NCBI RefSeq assembly: GCF_009604425.1
Contig: NZ_WEGI01000009.1
Coordinates: 186,001-250,000, forward strand
Source: Nocardia aurantia
GTDB lineage: Bacteria; Actinomycetota; Actinomycetes; Mycobacteriales; Mycobacteriaceae
Length of the DNA stretch: 64,000 nt
Reading direction: 5' to 3'
The notes under the pieces are model-generated. The model had not been told where the DNA came from. It worked only from the letters and a program-made list of their open reading frames with translations, and made no database searches. This document shows, piece after piece, positions 18,424 to 25,734 of this stretch. A program made the translations under genes and the position numbers. Numbering within the stretch: position 1 is the first letter of the stretch; each line of letters starts with the position of its first letter.

Positions 18424-19455
18424 GTGACGGTGACCGAATCCGGCGTGGGCGACGACGCCTTCACGCGGGCGACCGCGCCCTACTACACCGAACTGCTCGC
18501 CTACTGCTACCGAATCCTCGGATCCGTCGAGGACGCCGAGGAGGTGGTGCAGACGGTGTATCTGGACGCCTGGCGGGCCTATCCGCGCTTCGAGGGCCGC
18601 TCCTCGCTGCGAACCTGGTTGTACCGCATCGCGACTCGCGCGGCGGTGCGCGAGGCCCAACAGGTGCGTCGCCGGCCGCTGCCCTCGGACCTGAGCGGCC
18701 CGGCCGGTCCGTACCACCCGATCGGCCGGGCGGCGACCGAGGTGCCGTGGCTGCATCCGCTCCCGGATGCCCTGTGGGCGAACGATTCCGCGGACCCCGG
18801 CACGGTCGTCGCGGACTTCGAGACGATCCGGCTGGCGTTCGTCGCCGCGTTGCAGGAACTACCCGCGCGACAACGGGTGGTGCTGTTGCTGCGCGAGGTG
18901 TTGCAGTGGCAGGCATCGGAAATCGCCGAACTGCTGGGCATCTCGGTGCCGGCGGTCAACAGCGCGCTCCAGCGGGCCCGTGCCGGAATGCCGTTGTCCG
19001 ATGCCCGCCGGCTCGAACCCGAGCCACCGCGAGTACGGGAATTCGTCGACCGCTACGTCGCCGCCTTCGAGAACGCCGACATTCCGGGCCTGCTCTCGAT
19101 TCTGACCGAGGACGCGCGCTGGGAGATGCCGCCGCAACAGGAATGGTTCGCCGGCCGCCCGGATGTGGTGGCCTTCCTGCGGCCCCGGCTGGCCGAATCC
19201 GGCCGTCTCGTCGCGGTGCCGGTCGGCGCGAATGCGCAACCGGCCGTGGCCCTGTACAGCCGGGACGCCGCGGATGTCTTGCGCGCCCACGCGATTCACG
19301 TGCTCACCGTGCGACCGGACGGCATCGCGGCCGTGGTGTCCTTCCAGATCCCGGCCCTGTTCCCGCGCTTCGGATTACCGATGGAATCGGACGTTCGGCC
19401 ACACGTGCCGGTTCCCGCGAGCGCCCTCGGGGCCGGTTGGCCGGGACCTCGCTGA
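18424..19455 (+). CDS. ECF sigma factor with C-terminal SnoaL-like domain (SigG-type)
   Basis: A 343-aa protein: sigma region 2 at about 12-80 (YCYRILGSVEDAEEVVQTV...FEGRSSLRTWLYRIA), a spacer containing WLHPLPDALW, region 4 at about 135-190 (LPARQRVVLLLREVLQWQASEIAELLGISVPAVNSALQRAR), then a SnoaL-like domain (about 205-325). This domain order is that of SigG/SigJ-type ECF factors, in which the C-terminal domain replaces or assists an anti-sigma factor. No anti-sigma gene is adjacent, consistent with that idea. It starts at GTG 18424, 7 bases after the small ABM-like gene. Targets are unknown; the nearby VOC and ABM-like genes are candidates. Confidence 0.9.
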   Translation: MTVTESGVGDDAFTRATAPYYTELLAYCYRILGSVEDAEEVVQTVYLDAWRAYPRFEGRSSLRTWLYRIATRAAVREAQQVRRRPLPSDLSGPAGPYHPIGRAATEVPWLHPLPDALWANDSADPGTVVADFETIRLAFVAALQELPARQRVVLLLREVLQWQASEIAELLGISVPAVNSALQRARAGMPLSDARRLEPEPPRVREFVDRYVAAFENADIPGLLSILTEDARWEMPPQQEWFAGRPDVVAFLRPRLAESGRLVAVPVGANAQPAVALYSRDAADVLRAHAIHVLTVRPDGIAAVVSFQIPALFPRFGLPMESDVRPHVPVPASALGAGWPGPR

Positions 19456-19510
19456 TCGGCCTCGGGCGACGAGCGGATAACGGATGCCCGATCTCGAAAC
19501 ACCGGGCCGC

Positions 19511-19538
19511 GGTGCCGACCGGGAGGTGCCGACCGGGA
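19511..19538. repeat. Perfect 14-bp tandem duplication
   Basis: GGTGCCGACCGGGA occurs twice back to back in the short space between the converging sigma-factor and reductase genes. It shows no hairpin potential of note. Confidence 0.7.
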
Positions 19539-19589
19539 GCTGTTCCGGCACGGCCGATGGGTCGGGCGGCGGCGCGGGAAGCGGCCGCC

Positions 19590-20600
19590 CTACCCGCCGG
19601 GGACCAACTCCGGCGCCGGGGGCGGTCCCGGCGGGGTTCCGTCACCGAAGGGCCTGCCGCCCAGCGCTTCCCGGCCGTGCGGAGTGTGCCAGCCGGACAG
19701 GTCGGGCCCCTTCGGCACGATGCCCGTCGGATTGATCCCGGAGTGCACGACGTAGTAGTGCGTCTTGATCTGCGCGAAGTCGACGGTGTCCCCGAAACCG
19801 GGTGTCTGGAACAGGTCTCGCGCGTAGGCCCACAGCACCGGCAGCTCGGCGAGCTTCTGCCGATTGCACTTGAAGTGCCCGTGATACACCGCGTCGAACC
19901 GGACCAGCGTGGTGAACAGCCGGACATCCGCCTCGGTGATCGCGTCGCCGACCAGATAGCGACGCCGGGACAGCCGCTCCGACAACTGATCCAGCGCGGT
20001 GAACAGCCGGTCGTACGCGGCCTCGTACGCCGCCTGCCCACCGGCGAAACCACATCGGTAGACACCGTTGTTGACCTCGCTGTAGACCAGCCGGTTCACC
20101 TCGTCGATCTCGTCACGCAGCGCGTCCGGATACAACTCGGGCGCGCCGGGCCGGTGATGCGCGGTCCATTCGGTGGTGAAGTCGAGGGTCATCTGCGCGT
20201 AGTCGTTGGTGACCACCTGCCCGGTCGGTACGTCGACGATCGCGGGCACCGTGATGCCGCGCGGATAGTCGGGGAACCGGGCCAGATAGGCGTCCCGCAG
20301 GAAGTGGATCCCGAGCACCGGATCGACCTCGCCCGGATCCAGGTCGAAGGTCCAGCTGCGCTCGTCGTGGGTCGGCCCGCAGAGGCCCAGCGAGAGCGCG
20401 TCCTCCAGCCCGAGCAGCCGCCGGACGATCAGGGTCCGGTTGGCCCACGGGCAGGCGCGGGCGGCGACCAGCCGGTACCGGCCCGGTTCGACCGGATAGC
20501 CGTCCCGCCCGTCGGCGGTGATCCGGGTGCCGATGTAGTTGGTGTCCCGCGTGAACGCGCCGCGCTCGGCGGAGGTCTCGGTAGTTCCCGAACTTTCCAC
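19590..20600 (-). CDS. Glutathionyl-hydroquinone reductase-like GST (Xi class)
   Basis: A 336-aa protein of the YqjG/ECM4 type. The thioredoxin-like domain has the CPWA active site with Cys50 (ARACPWANRTLIVRRLLGLE), then the conserved TVPAIVDVPTGQVVTNDYAQM segment; the C-terminal helical domain includes NNGVYRCGFAGGQAAYE and GDAITEADVRLFTTLVRFD, all conserved in Xi-class GSTs. These enzymes reduce glutathionyl-hydroquinones. Actinobacteria usually make mycothiol rather than glutathione, so the thiol partner here is probably mycothiol (inference). The start is the GTG ending at 20600, with an ACTTTC-rich minus-strand leader and no clear ribosome site. It is divergent from the enoyl-CoA hydratase gene. 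Confidence 0.88.
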   Translation of the reverse strand: MESSGTTETSAERGAFTRDTNYIGTRITADGRDGYPVEPGRYRLVAARACPWANRTLIVRRLLGLEDALSLGLCGPTHDERSWTFDLDPGEVDPVLGIHFLRDAYLARFPDYPRGITVPAIVDVPTGQVVTNDYAQMTLDFTTEWTAHHRPGAPELYPDALRDEIDEVNRLVYSEVNNGVYRCGFAGGQAAYEAAYDRLFTALDQLSERLSRRRYLVGDAITEADVRLFTTLVRFDAVYHGHFKCNRQKLAELPVLWAYARDLFQTPGFGDTVDFAQIKTHYYVVHSGINPTGIVPKGPDLSGWHTPHGREALGGRPFGDGTPPGPPPAPELVPGG

Positions 20601-20671
20601 CCGGCCAGTGTTCCAGATCGGCCGTCGTCCGGAGACCGCCGCGGCGGTGTCGGCCGGCCATCGAGTCCGGC

Positions 20672-20677
20672 TACATT
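20672..20677 (+). promoter_or_regulatory. -10 element for leaderless enoyl-CoA hydratase gene
   Basis: TACATT ends exactly 7 bases before the ATG at 20684, with no Shine-Dalgarno sequence. Confidence 0.5.
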
Positions 20678-20683
20678 CGCCGC

Positions 20684-21478
20684 ATGAGCGAAACCAAACC
20701 CACTCGGCTGGAGCGCATCGAGACCGCGGGCGGCGCGGAGGTGGCGGTGATCAGCGTCGATCACCCGCCGCTGAACCTGTTCGACCAGGCGCTGCTCGAC
20801 TCGCTGGCCGCCGATATCGCGGCGCTGACCGCCGAACCGCCGCGGGCGGTGCTGCTGCGCGCGGACGGCAAGGTGGTCTCGGGCGGGGTGGACGTGCACG
20901 TCTTCGAGGGGCTGAGCGTGGCCGAGGGCGCGCAGTTGTGGCGCACGCTGTTCGCCGGCGTGATCCATCCGATCGAGGCGCTGCCCTGCCCGGTGGTGTT
21001 CGCCGCGCACGGCCTCACGCTCACGGCGGCCTTCGAGATCGCCCTGGCCTGCGACATCATCCTGGCCGCGCCGAAGGCGCGGTTCGGTCTGGTGGAGACC
21101 GTGGTGGGCCTGACCCCCTCGATGGGCGGCCCGCAGCGGCTGGCCGAGCGCGCGGGTTCGGGCCGGGCGCGCGAACTGGTCATGACCGCCGATCTCTACG
21201 CCGCGGCGACGCTGGCCGACTGGGGTGTGGTCAACGCCGTGCACGACGATGTCGACACCGCCGCCCGCGCGCTGGTGGAACGTCTGGCCGACGGCCCCAC
21301 CCGTGCGCACGCGGCCACCAAGAAGATCATCGAGGCGTGGCGTTCCGGCGGTGTGGCGCAAGCGGATTCGGTGACCCCGGAGGTCTCCGGCGAACTCTTC
21401 GCGACCGCCGATCTGCGCGGCGCGGTACAGAGCTTCCTCACGAACGGCCCGGGTAAGGCGTCGTACACCGGAAGGTGA
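20684..21478 (+). CDS. Enoyl-CoA hydratase/isomerase family protein
   Basis: A 264-aa crotonase-fold protein. The first oxyanion-hole segment reads ADGKVVSGGVDVHVF, the second reads AHGLTLTAAFEIALACDIILAA, and FGLVETVVGLTPSMGGPQRL follows. The usual Glu pair of true hydratases is not obvious: the second position falls in FGLVETVVGLTP, so isomerase or other acyl-CoA chemistry is possible. It acts in the cytosol on acyl-CoA thioesters. An adenylating enzyme gene follows 88 bases downstream. Confidence 0.87.
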   Translation: MSETKPTRLERIETAGGAEVAVISVDHPPLNLFDQALLDSLAADIAALTAEPPRAVLLRADGKVVSGGVDVHVFEGLSVAEGAQLWRTLFAGVIHPIEALPCPVVFAAHGLTLTAAFEIALACDIILAAPKARFGLVETVVGLTPSMGGPQRLAERAGSGRARELVMTADLYAAATLADWGVVNAVHDDVDTAARALVERLADGPTRAHAATKKIIEAWRSGGVAQADSVTPEVSGELFATADLRGAVQSFLTNGPGKASYTGR

Positions 21479-21566
21479 CATGGTCTTTACGTAACTATGC
21501 CGACATAGCTGTGATCTGCGTCATATAGTCACAAGTGCCGCCGCATCGAGGCACTCGGAGGGACGC
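21479..21566. promoter_or_regulatory. Regulatory region with two inverted repeats
   Basis: This AT-richer spacer holds CTATG-CCGA-CATAG (21495-21508) and the pair TGTGA (21510-21514)/TCACA (21529-21533) separated by 14 bases. Both lie 34-72 bases before the adenylating-enzyme start. They look like regulator sites, but I cannot name the regulator. Confidence 0.4.
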
Positions 21567-22802
21567 ATGTCGCACTTGTTGGTGGAGTACCCCGTGCCGC
21601 GAGATCCATGGTGCGACAACCCGCTTGCCCGCGGCGCCGACGGCGTGCTGCGCTACGGCAACCTCAGTCCCGCCGTCACCGAGTTGCTCGACGTGCAGGT
21701 GCACGCGTTCGGTAACCGGGAGGCCGTGGTCGAGATCGGTGGCCCGCGGCTGACGTATCGCCAGCTGTGGCATTCGGCCTCCCGGATCGCCGGTGGACTG
21801 CAGGAGCGCGGCATCGGTTACGGCGACCGGGTGGCGATCCGGATGCCGGTCGGTACCCGCTGGGTACGGGCCTTCCTCGGTGCGATGCTGTCCGGCGCGG
21901 TGCCGGTGCTCGTGCACGACAGCCTGTCCGAAGACCTTGCGGCGCAGGTGCTCTCGGACAGCTGCGCGGATTTCGTGCTGGCGGCCGACGGGCCGTTGCC
22001 CGATGCCGCCGCCTACATCGACGACGGCGCCTCGCTGTCGGAGCTGGCACTGCTGTGCTACACCGCCGACGGCGCCGCGGGCCCGCCGAAGGGCGTGGAA
22101 CTGACCAACGAGAATCTGCTGTCGGCCATCCGCTCGATGGTCGGCGCACTGGATCTGCCCACCGACGGGCTGCGCAATCTGGTGTTGCTGCCGCTGGCCC
22201 ACGCCGGTGGCTGCGTGGACCAATTGCTGCCCACGTTCGCCGTGGGCGGCACGGTCGTGCTCGTTCCCGATCCCGCCCGCGCCGCGGAAGCCGTTGTGAC
22301 GGAACGGATAGACCAGGTGTCGGCGACGCGCGGGATGTTCGCCGGGCTGCTGCCCGAACTGGCCGGGCTGCAGGCCGAAGGGGTACGGCAGATCTGCACC
22401 GCCGGCCGGCGCGCGGAACCGCCCGGCGCGGGCGCCGACGCGTCCGACCGGATGGCGAACGCGCTGCGCGAGGTGTTCCCGCTGGCCCGGCAGTGGTCGG
22501 TCTGGGGGGCCACCGAGACCAGCGGGATCGGGCTGGCGACCATCGACGGCGCCGCGTTGCCCGGTGCCGGGATCCTCGGATTCCCCTTCGGCGGAACGGA
22601 ATTGGCACTCTTCGGGCCCGGCGCCGACGCGGGCCGCGGCGAATTGCTGTGCCGCGGACCGAATGTCTCCCGTCGCTACTGGAAAGATCCGGAGGCCACC
22701 GAATCCCGGTACACCGGAAGCTGGTTCCACACCGGCAACCAGGTCAGCATCGACGGCACCGGCCTGGTCCGCTGTATGTCCCGCCCCGAATCGCGGCGGT
22801 GA
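21567..22802 (+). CDS. AMP-binding (acyl-CoA synthetase-like) protein lacking C-terminal lid domain
   Basis: A 411-aa member of the adenylate-forming family. The N-terminal domain is recognisable throughout (LTYRQLWHSASRIAGGLQERGIGYGDRVAI, then WGATETSG and FHTGN). The family's P-loop YTSGTTGxPKG is altered to YTADGAAGPPKG, one residue longer, and the protein stops at 411 residues instead of about 500-550, just after the TGD-equivalent motif. The C-terminal lid domain with the catalytic Lys is therefore absent. The next DNA is ptpB on the other strand, and no frame continues the lid. It may be an inactive remnant, a thioester-independent adenylating protein or a partner subunit. GGAGGG precedes the ATG. 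Confidence 0.8.
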   Translation: MSHLLVEYPVPRDPWCDNPLARGADGVLRYGNLSPAVTELLDVQVHAFGNREAVVEIGGPRLTYRQLWHSASRIAGGLQERGIGYGDRVAIRMPVGTRWVRAFLGAMLSGAVPVLVHDSLSEDLAAQVLSDSCADFVLAADGPLPDAAAYIDDGASLSELALLCYTADGAAGPPKGVELTNENLLSAIRSMVGALDLPTDGLRNLVLLPLAHAGGCVDQLLPTFAVGGTVVLVPDPARAAEAVVTERIDQVSATRGMFAGLLPELAGLQAEGVRQICTAGRRAEPPGAGADASDRMANALREVFPLARQWSVWGATETSGIGLATIDGAALPGAGILGFPFGGTELALFGPGADAGRGELLCRGPNVSRRYWKDPEATESRYTGSWFHTGNQVSIDGTGLVRCMSRPESRR

Positions 22803-22805
22803 CGA

Positions 22806-23555
22806 TCACCGCACCAGGCGTGCGCGCAGTGCCGTGCGCAACTGCCCGGTGAGGCCGATGGCCTCCAGATAGCCGTCCAGATCGCCGTAGTGGGTCTGCA
22901 TGGAATCCGTTGCGGCGGTGAGGTAATCGGCACTGACGCCGAGCATGTCCAGCGGCAGGCTGCCGCCGCCGTTGCGCGCGACGTCCTCGCGCAACGCGTC
23001 GACCGCGGCATTGCTGCGCAGATAGTCCTCGACGGTGGCGGCCTCGATGACGCCGACGGCGCGCAGCAGGGTGGCGATCGCCCAGCCGGTGCGGTCCTTA
23101 CCCGCAGCGCAGTGCACCAGGACCGCGCCGTCCGCGCGGACCAGGGATTCGGCGATACCGGTGATGGCCACGCCGGCCAGCGGCATCAGCGGGAAGGAGC
23201 GATACACCTCCCGCATCTCGTGGCGGCTGTCGCGCGGGGCGACCTGGACCTCCTGCGGCGGGATCTCGTGCGGGGGCGTCTGCCCCAGGGTCGGGTCGAA
23301 CGGCGCCGCCACCAGGCGCACCCCGTCGGGCAGCGAGTCGGCGCCGAGATGCTCGATCTCCGCCGGACCGCGCAGATCGTGCACGGTGGCCACGTCCAGT
23401 TTGCGCAGGGTGGCCCGGCCGTCGGCGTCGAGCCGGGTCAGCTGCGCCGAGCGCAGCAGCACACCACTGCGCACCTTCGCGCCGTCGGTGGTGCGCAGTC
23501 CGCCGACATCGCGGAAGTTGAAGGTGCCGGACAGGAGGAACTGGTCGTGGCTCAC
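22806..23555 (-). CDS. PtpB-like tyrosine/lipid phosphatase
   Basis: A 249-aa protein with N-terminal FNFRDVGGLRTTDG and the P-loop HCAAGKDRTG (Cys149, Arg155), the hallmark of PtpB-type dual-specificity/lipid phosphatases (mycobacterial Rv0153c). It dephosphorylates phosphotyrosine or phosphoinositides; in pathogens it can be exported to the host, which this sequence does not show (no signal peptide). The start is the GTG ending at 23555: TAGCCT on the minus strand (23567-23562) ends 7 bases upstream, supporting a leaderless start. Its stop is 3 bases from the stop of the converging adenylating-enzyme gene. Confidence 0.93.
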   Translation of the reverse strand: MSHDQFLLSGTFNFRDVGGLRTTDGAKVRSGVLLRSAQLTRLDADGRATLRKLDVATVHDLRGPAEIEHLGADSLPDGVRLVAAPFDPTLGQTPPHEIPPQEVQVAPRDSRHEMREVYRSFPLMPLAGVAITGIAESLVRADGAVLVHCAAGKDRTGWAIATLLRAVGVIEAATVEDYLRSNAAVDALREDVARNGGGSLPLDMLGVSADYLTAATDSMQTHYGDLDGYLEAIGLTGQLRTALRARLVR

Positions 23556-23854
23556 CGATCAAGGCTAGGTCGCCGGCGGTGTCGACCGGGTGTAGTCGGC
23601 CGGAACAATAGGCGCGACCGGATCTCCGGTCACGGGGATGTGTGTTCTACGCCACAGAACGGGGGGTGGCTGCCTGGTAGCCTGCCGCCTTCCATACGAT
23701 TGTCCAGGTGACGCCGGTGGGTCCGGCCGCGAATGTGGACATCGCGTCTCCGGTCGGTCGCGGCAGCGTACCGAATAGGTAACGAAACATTCTTACGGTC
23801 TGTTATCGACATCGATCCTGGTCACGAATCCAGAAAAATCGTTAACATTGTCGG
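23556..23854. promoter_or_regulatory. AT-rich upstream region with dyad
   Basis: About 300 gene-free bases. GTTCT (23644-23648) and AGAAC (23656-23660) form an inverted repeat with a 7-base spacer. Below it the sequence becomes AT-rich (around 23780-23850, including TTAACATTG), the likely promoter of the unit that follows. I see no gene. Confidence 0.35.
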
Positions 23855-23992
23855 ATGGTGAACGGGTCGGCCGGGTCGGCGACCGGGGCGATCAAGGGAG
23901 ATCGATGCCCGTCGCCCGGTATGCGCAGGCAAGCCAGTGCTTCGAAAGAGGTAAGCGCGCGAGAGTTGTCCGCCCGAGGGAGTAATCGTTGA
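23855..23992 (+). CDS. Short leader ORF coupled to next gene (hypothetical)
   Basis: A 45-aa ORF (ATG-GTG start, beginning MVNGSAGSATGAIKG, ending SARELSARGSNR) whose TGA stop overlaps the TTG start of the next gene as TTGA. This suggests translational coupling. The peptide is polar and basic with no recognisable domain. It could be a real small protein, a leader peptide or chance; the start has no strong ribosome site. Confidence 0.3.
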   Translation: MVNGSAGSATGAIKGDRCPSPGMRRQASASKEVSARELSARGSNR

Positions 23993-24465
23993 GTGCAAGC
24001 AGAGAAGTGATCGCCCGGCCCCGGCCGTCGATCGAAATCGCGGTCGAGAAGGCGGCCGAAGCACTCGACTGCACCGGCACGAGGGCGTTACGAGTGCTGC
24101 TCCACGCCGGAGTGAGTGCGTTCTGGCCGTCGATCACCGACGCGCCGGAGAAGCAGATCCGCGGCTACGAGTCCACGATCGCCGCGTTACGGCGGCGCTG
24201 GGAGAATCGCGGCAGCTGTTTCTCGGACCCGGCCATCACGGCCCGATTCCGGGATATGGACGCCGAGGCCGTGGCCTTCCTGAACCTGTGCGCGGAGCGC
24301 TCGGCCACCCAGTGGCTGGAGCCGGTCGATTCGATCGCCGCGTACTCCCTGTCGGTCATGCAGGGCGCGGTCCTGCGCTGGCTGGCCACCAACGACGAGG
24401 AGACCCTGCTGGTCGTCTTCGACGATCTGGTGACCTGCCTGTCGGCCAAGGCCGTCGACCGCTGA
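23989..24465 (+). CDS. TetR ligand-domain-like protein without DNA-binding domain (hypothetical)
   Basis: A 158-aa, largely helical protein. Its C-terminal part (SVMQGAVLRWLATNDEETLLVVFDDLVTCL) resembles the last helices of a TetR-family ligand-binding domain, but the usual N-terminal helix-turn-helix is absent: an in-frame stop lies two codons upstream, so the frame cannot continue. AGGGAG 7 bases before the TTG supports that start; the GTG at 24007 is an alternative. It may be a headless regulator remnant or a stand-alone sensor. Its identity is uncertain. Confidence 0.55.
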   Translation: MSASREVIARPRPSIEIAVEKAAEALDCTGTRALRVLLHAGVSAFWPSITDAPEKQIRGYESTIAALRRRWENRGSCFSDPAITARFRDMDAEAVAFLNLCAERSATQWLEPVDSIAAYSLSVMQGAVLRWLATNDEETLLVVFDDLVTCLSAKAVDR

Positions 24466-24511
24466 CCCGCCCGATCCCCACAACTGGACGCATGACCAGT
24501 TTCGTGCTTCA

Positions 24512-25702
24512 GTGGGACTCGTGACAGACGTGTCCACGATCGCCGGCCTGCACGCGGCGACCGCCGATCTGGATCCGCCGCTGGCCGCGCTGGACCTCGC
24601 CGCCCTGCGCGCCAACGCCGCGGACCTGGTACGCCGCGCTCGCGGGGTGCCGATCCGGGTGGCCAGCAAATCCGTGCGCTGCCGCGCCGTCCTCGCCGAG
24701 GTGCTCGGCGACGAGCTGACCGCCGCCGGCGGCTTCGCCGGCATCATGGGCTATTCGCTACCGGAGGCGATCTGGCTGGTCCGCCAGGGCGCCCGCGACG
24801 TCCTCCTCGGCTATCCCACCGTGCACCGCGCCGCGCTGGCCGAACTCGGCGCCGACGCCACTCTGCTCGGCGCCGTCACGCTGATGATCGACGACATCGC
24901 CCAGCTGGACCTGATCCGCGCCGCGGTCGGCACCGATCGGGTGCGACCGCGGGTCTGCCTGGACATCGACGCCTCCCTGCGCATCGGCCGCGTGCACATC
25001 GGCGTGCGCCGTTCCCCGATCCGCACCCCGGACCAGGCGGCCCGGCTCGCCCGCGCGGCCGTCGACCGCGGATTCGATGTCGTCGGGGTCATGACCTACG
25101 AGGCCCAGATCGCCGGGCTGCCCGATACGAATCCCGCGGTGCGGCTGGTCAAGCGCGCCTCGGCGGCCGAGATCGGCGGCCGGCGCCGCGCGGTGCTGGA
25201 CTCGGTGCGGTCGGTGACCGGCCCGCTCGAGATCGTCAACAGCGGCGGCAGCGGTTCGGTCGAGGTCAGCGTGGCCGACCCCGAGGTGACCGAGGTGACC
25301 TCCGGGTCCGGGCTGTACGCGCCCACCCTGTTCGACGGCTACCGCAGCTTCCACCCACGTCCGGCGTTGTTCTTCGCGCAGCCGGTGCTGCGGCTGCCGG
25401 CCCCGGGTATCGCCACCGTCTACTCGGGCGGCTACATCGCCTCGGGTCCCGCGGGCGCGTCCCGGGTGCCGAAACCGGTGTGGCCCAAGGCGCTACGGCT
25501 CGTCGGCACCGAGGGTGCGGGCGAGGTGCAGACCCCGTTGCGCAACGCCGGCGCGCTGACCACGATCGGTGACCGGGTCTGGTTCCGGCACGCCAAGGCC
25601 GGGGAGCTCTGCGAGCGCTTCGACACCGTGCACATCGTCGACGCGGACGGCGGCCGCACCGCGGTGCCGACCTATCGCGGCGAGGGACGCAATTTCGGCT
25701 AG
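24512..25702 (+). CDS. PLP-dependent amino acid deaminase/aldolase (alanine-racemase fold)
   Basis: A 396-aa protein with the alanine-racemase N-terminal barrel. RVASKSVRC carries the probable PLP Lys, IVNSGGSGSVE is the phosphate-binding glycine loop, and the C-terminal domain includes DRVWFRHAKAGELCERF, where the His and Cys are placed as metal ligands in D-threonine-aldolase-like enzymes. It probably acts on a D- or beta-hydroxy amino acid in the cytosol; the substrate is unknown. The GTG at 24512 is the longest start, with another GTG at 24521. There is no clear ribosome site. Confidence 0.82.
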   Translation: MGLVTDVSTIAGLHAATADLDPPLAALDLAALRANAADLVRRARGVPIRVASKSVRCRAVLAEVLGDELTAAGGFAGIMGYSLPEAIWLVRQGARDVLLGYPTVHRAALAELGADATLLGAVTLMIDDIAQLDLIRAAVGTDRVRPRVCLDIDASLRIGRVHIGVRRSPIRTPDQAARLARAAVDRGFDVVGVMTYEAQIAGLPDTNPAVRLVKRASAAEIGGRRRAVLDSVRSVTGPLEIVNSGGSGSVEVSVADPEVTEVTSGSGLYAPTLFDGYRSFHPRPALFFAQPVLRLPAPGIATVYSGGYIASGPAGASRVPKPVWPKALRLVGTEGAGEVQTPLRNAGALTTIGDRVWFRHAKAGELCERFDTVHIVDADGGRTAVPTYRGEGRNFG

Positions 25703-25734
25703 ACCCGGCGGAATCTTATGGCGCGCTTGCCGGT

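Noticed and set aside
21510..21533. CRP-type site TGTGA-N-TCACA
   Set aside because: Arm spacing is 14 bases, not the 6 of a CRP site, so the pair was only kept as an unassigned inverted repeat.
22803..23000. A frameshifted continuation of the adenylating enzyme lid domain
   Set aside because: No frame encodes lid-like residues; the DNA is the coding end of ptpB on the other strand.
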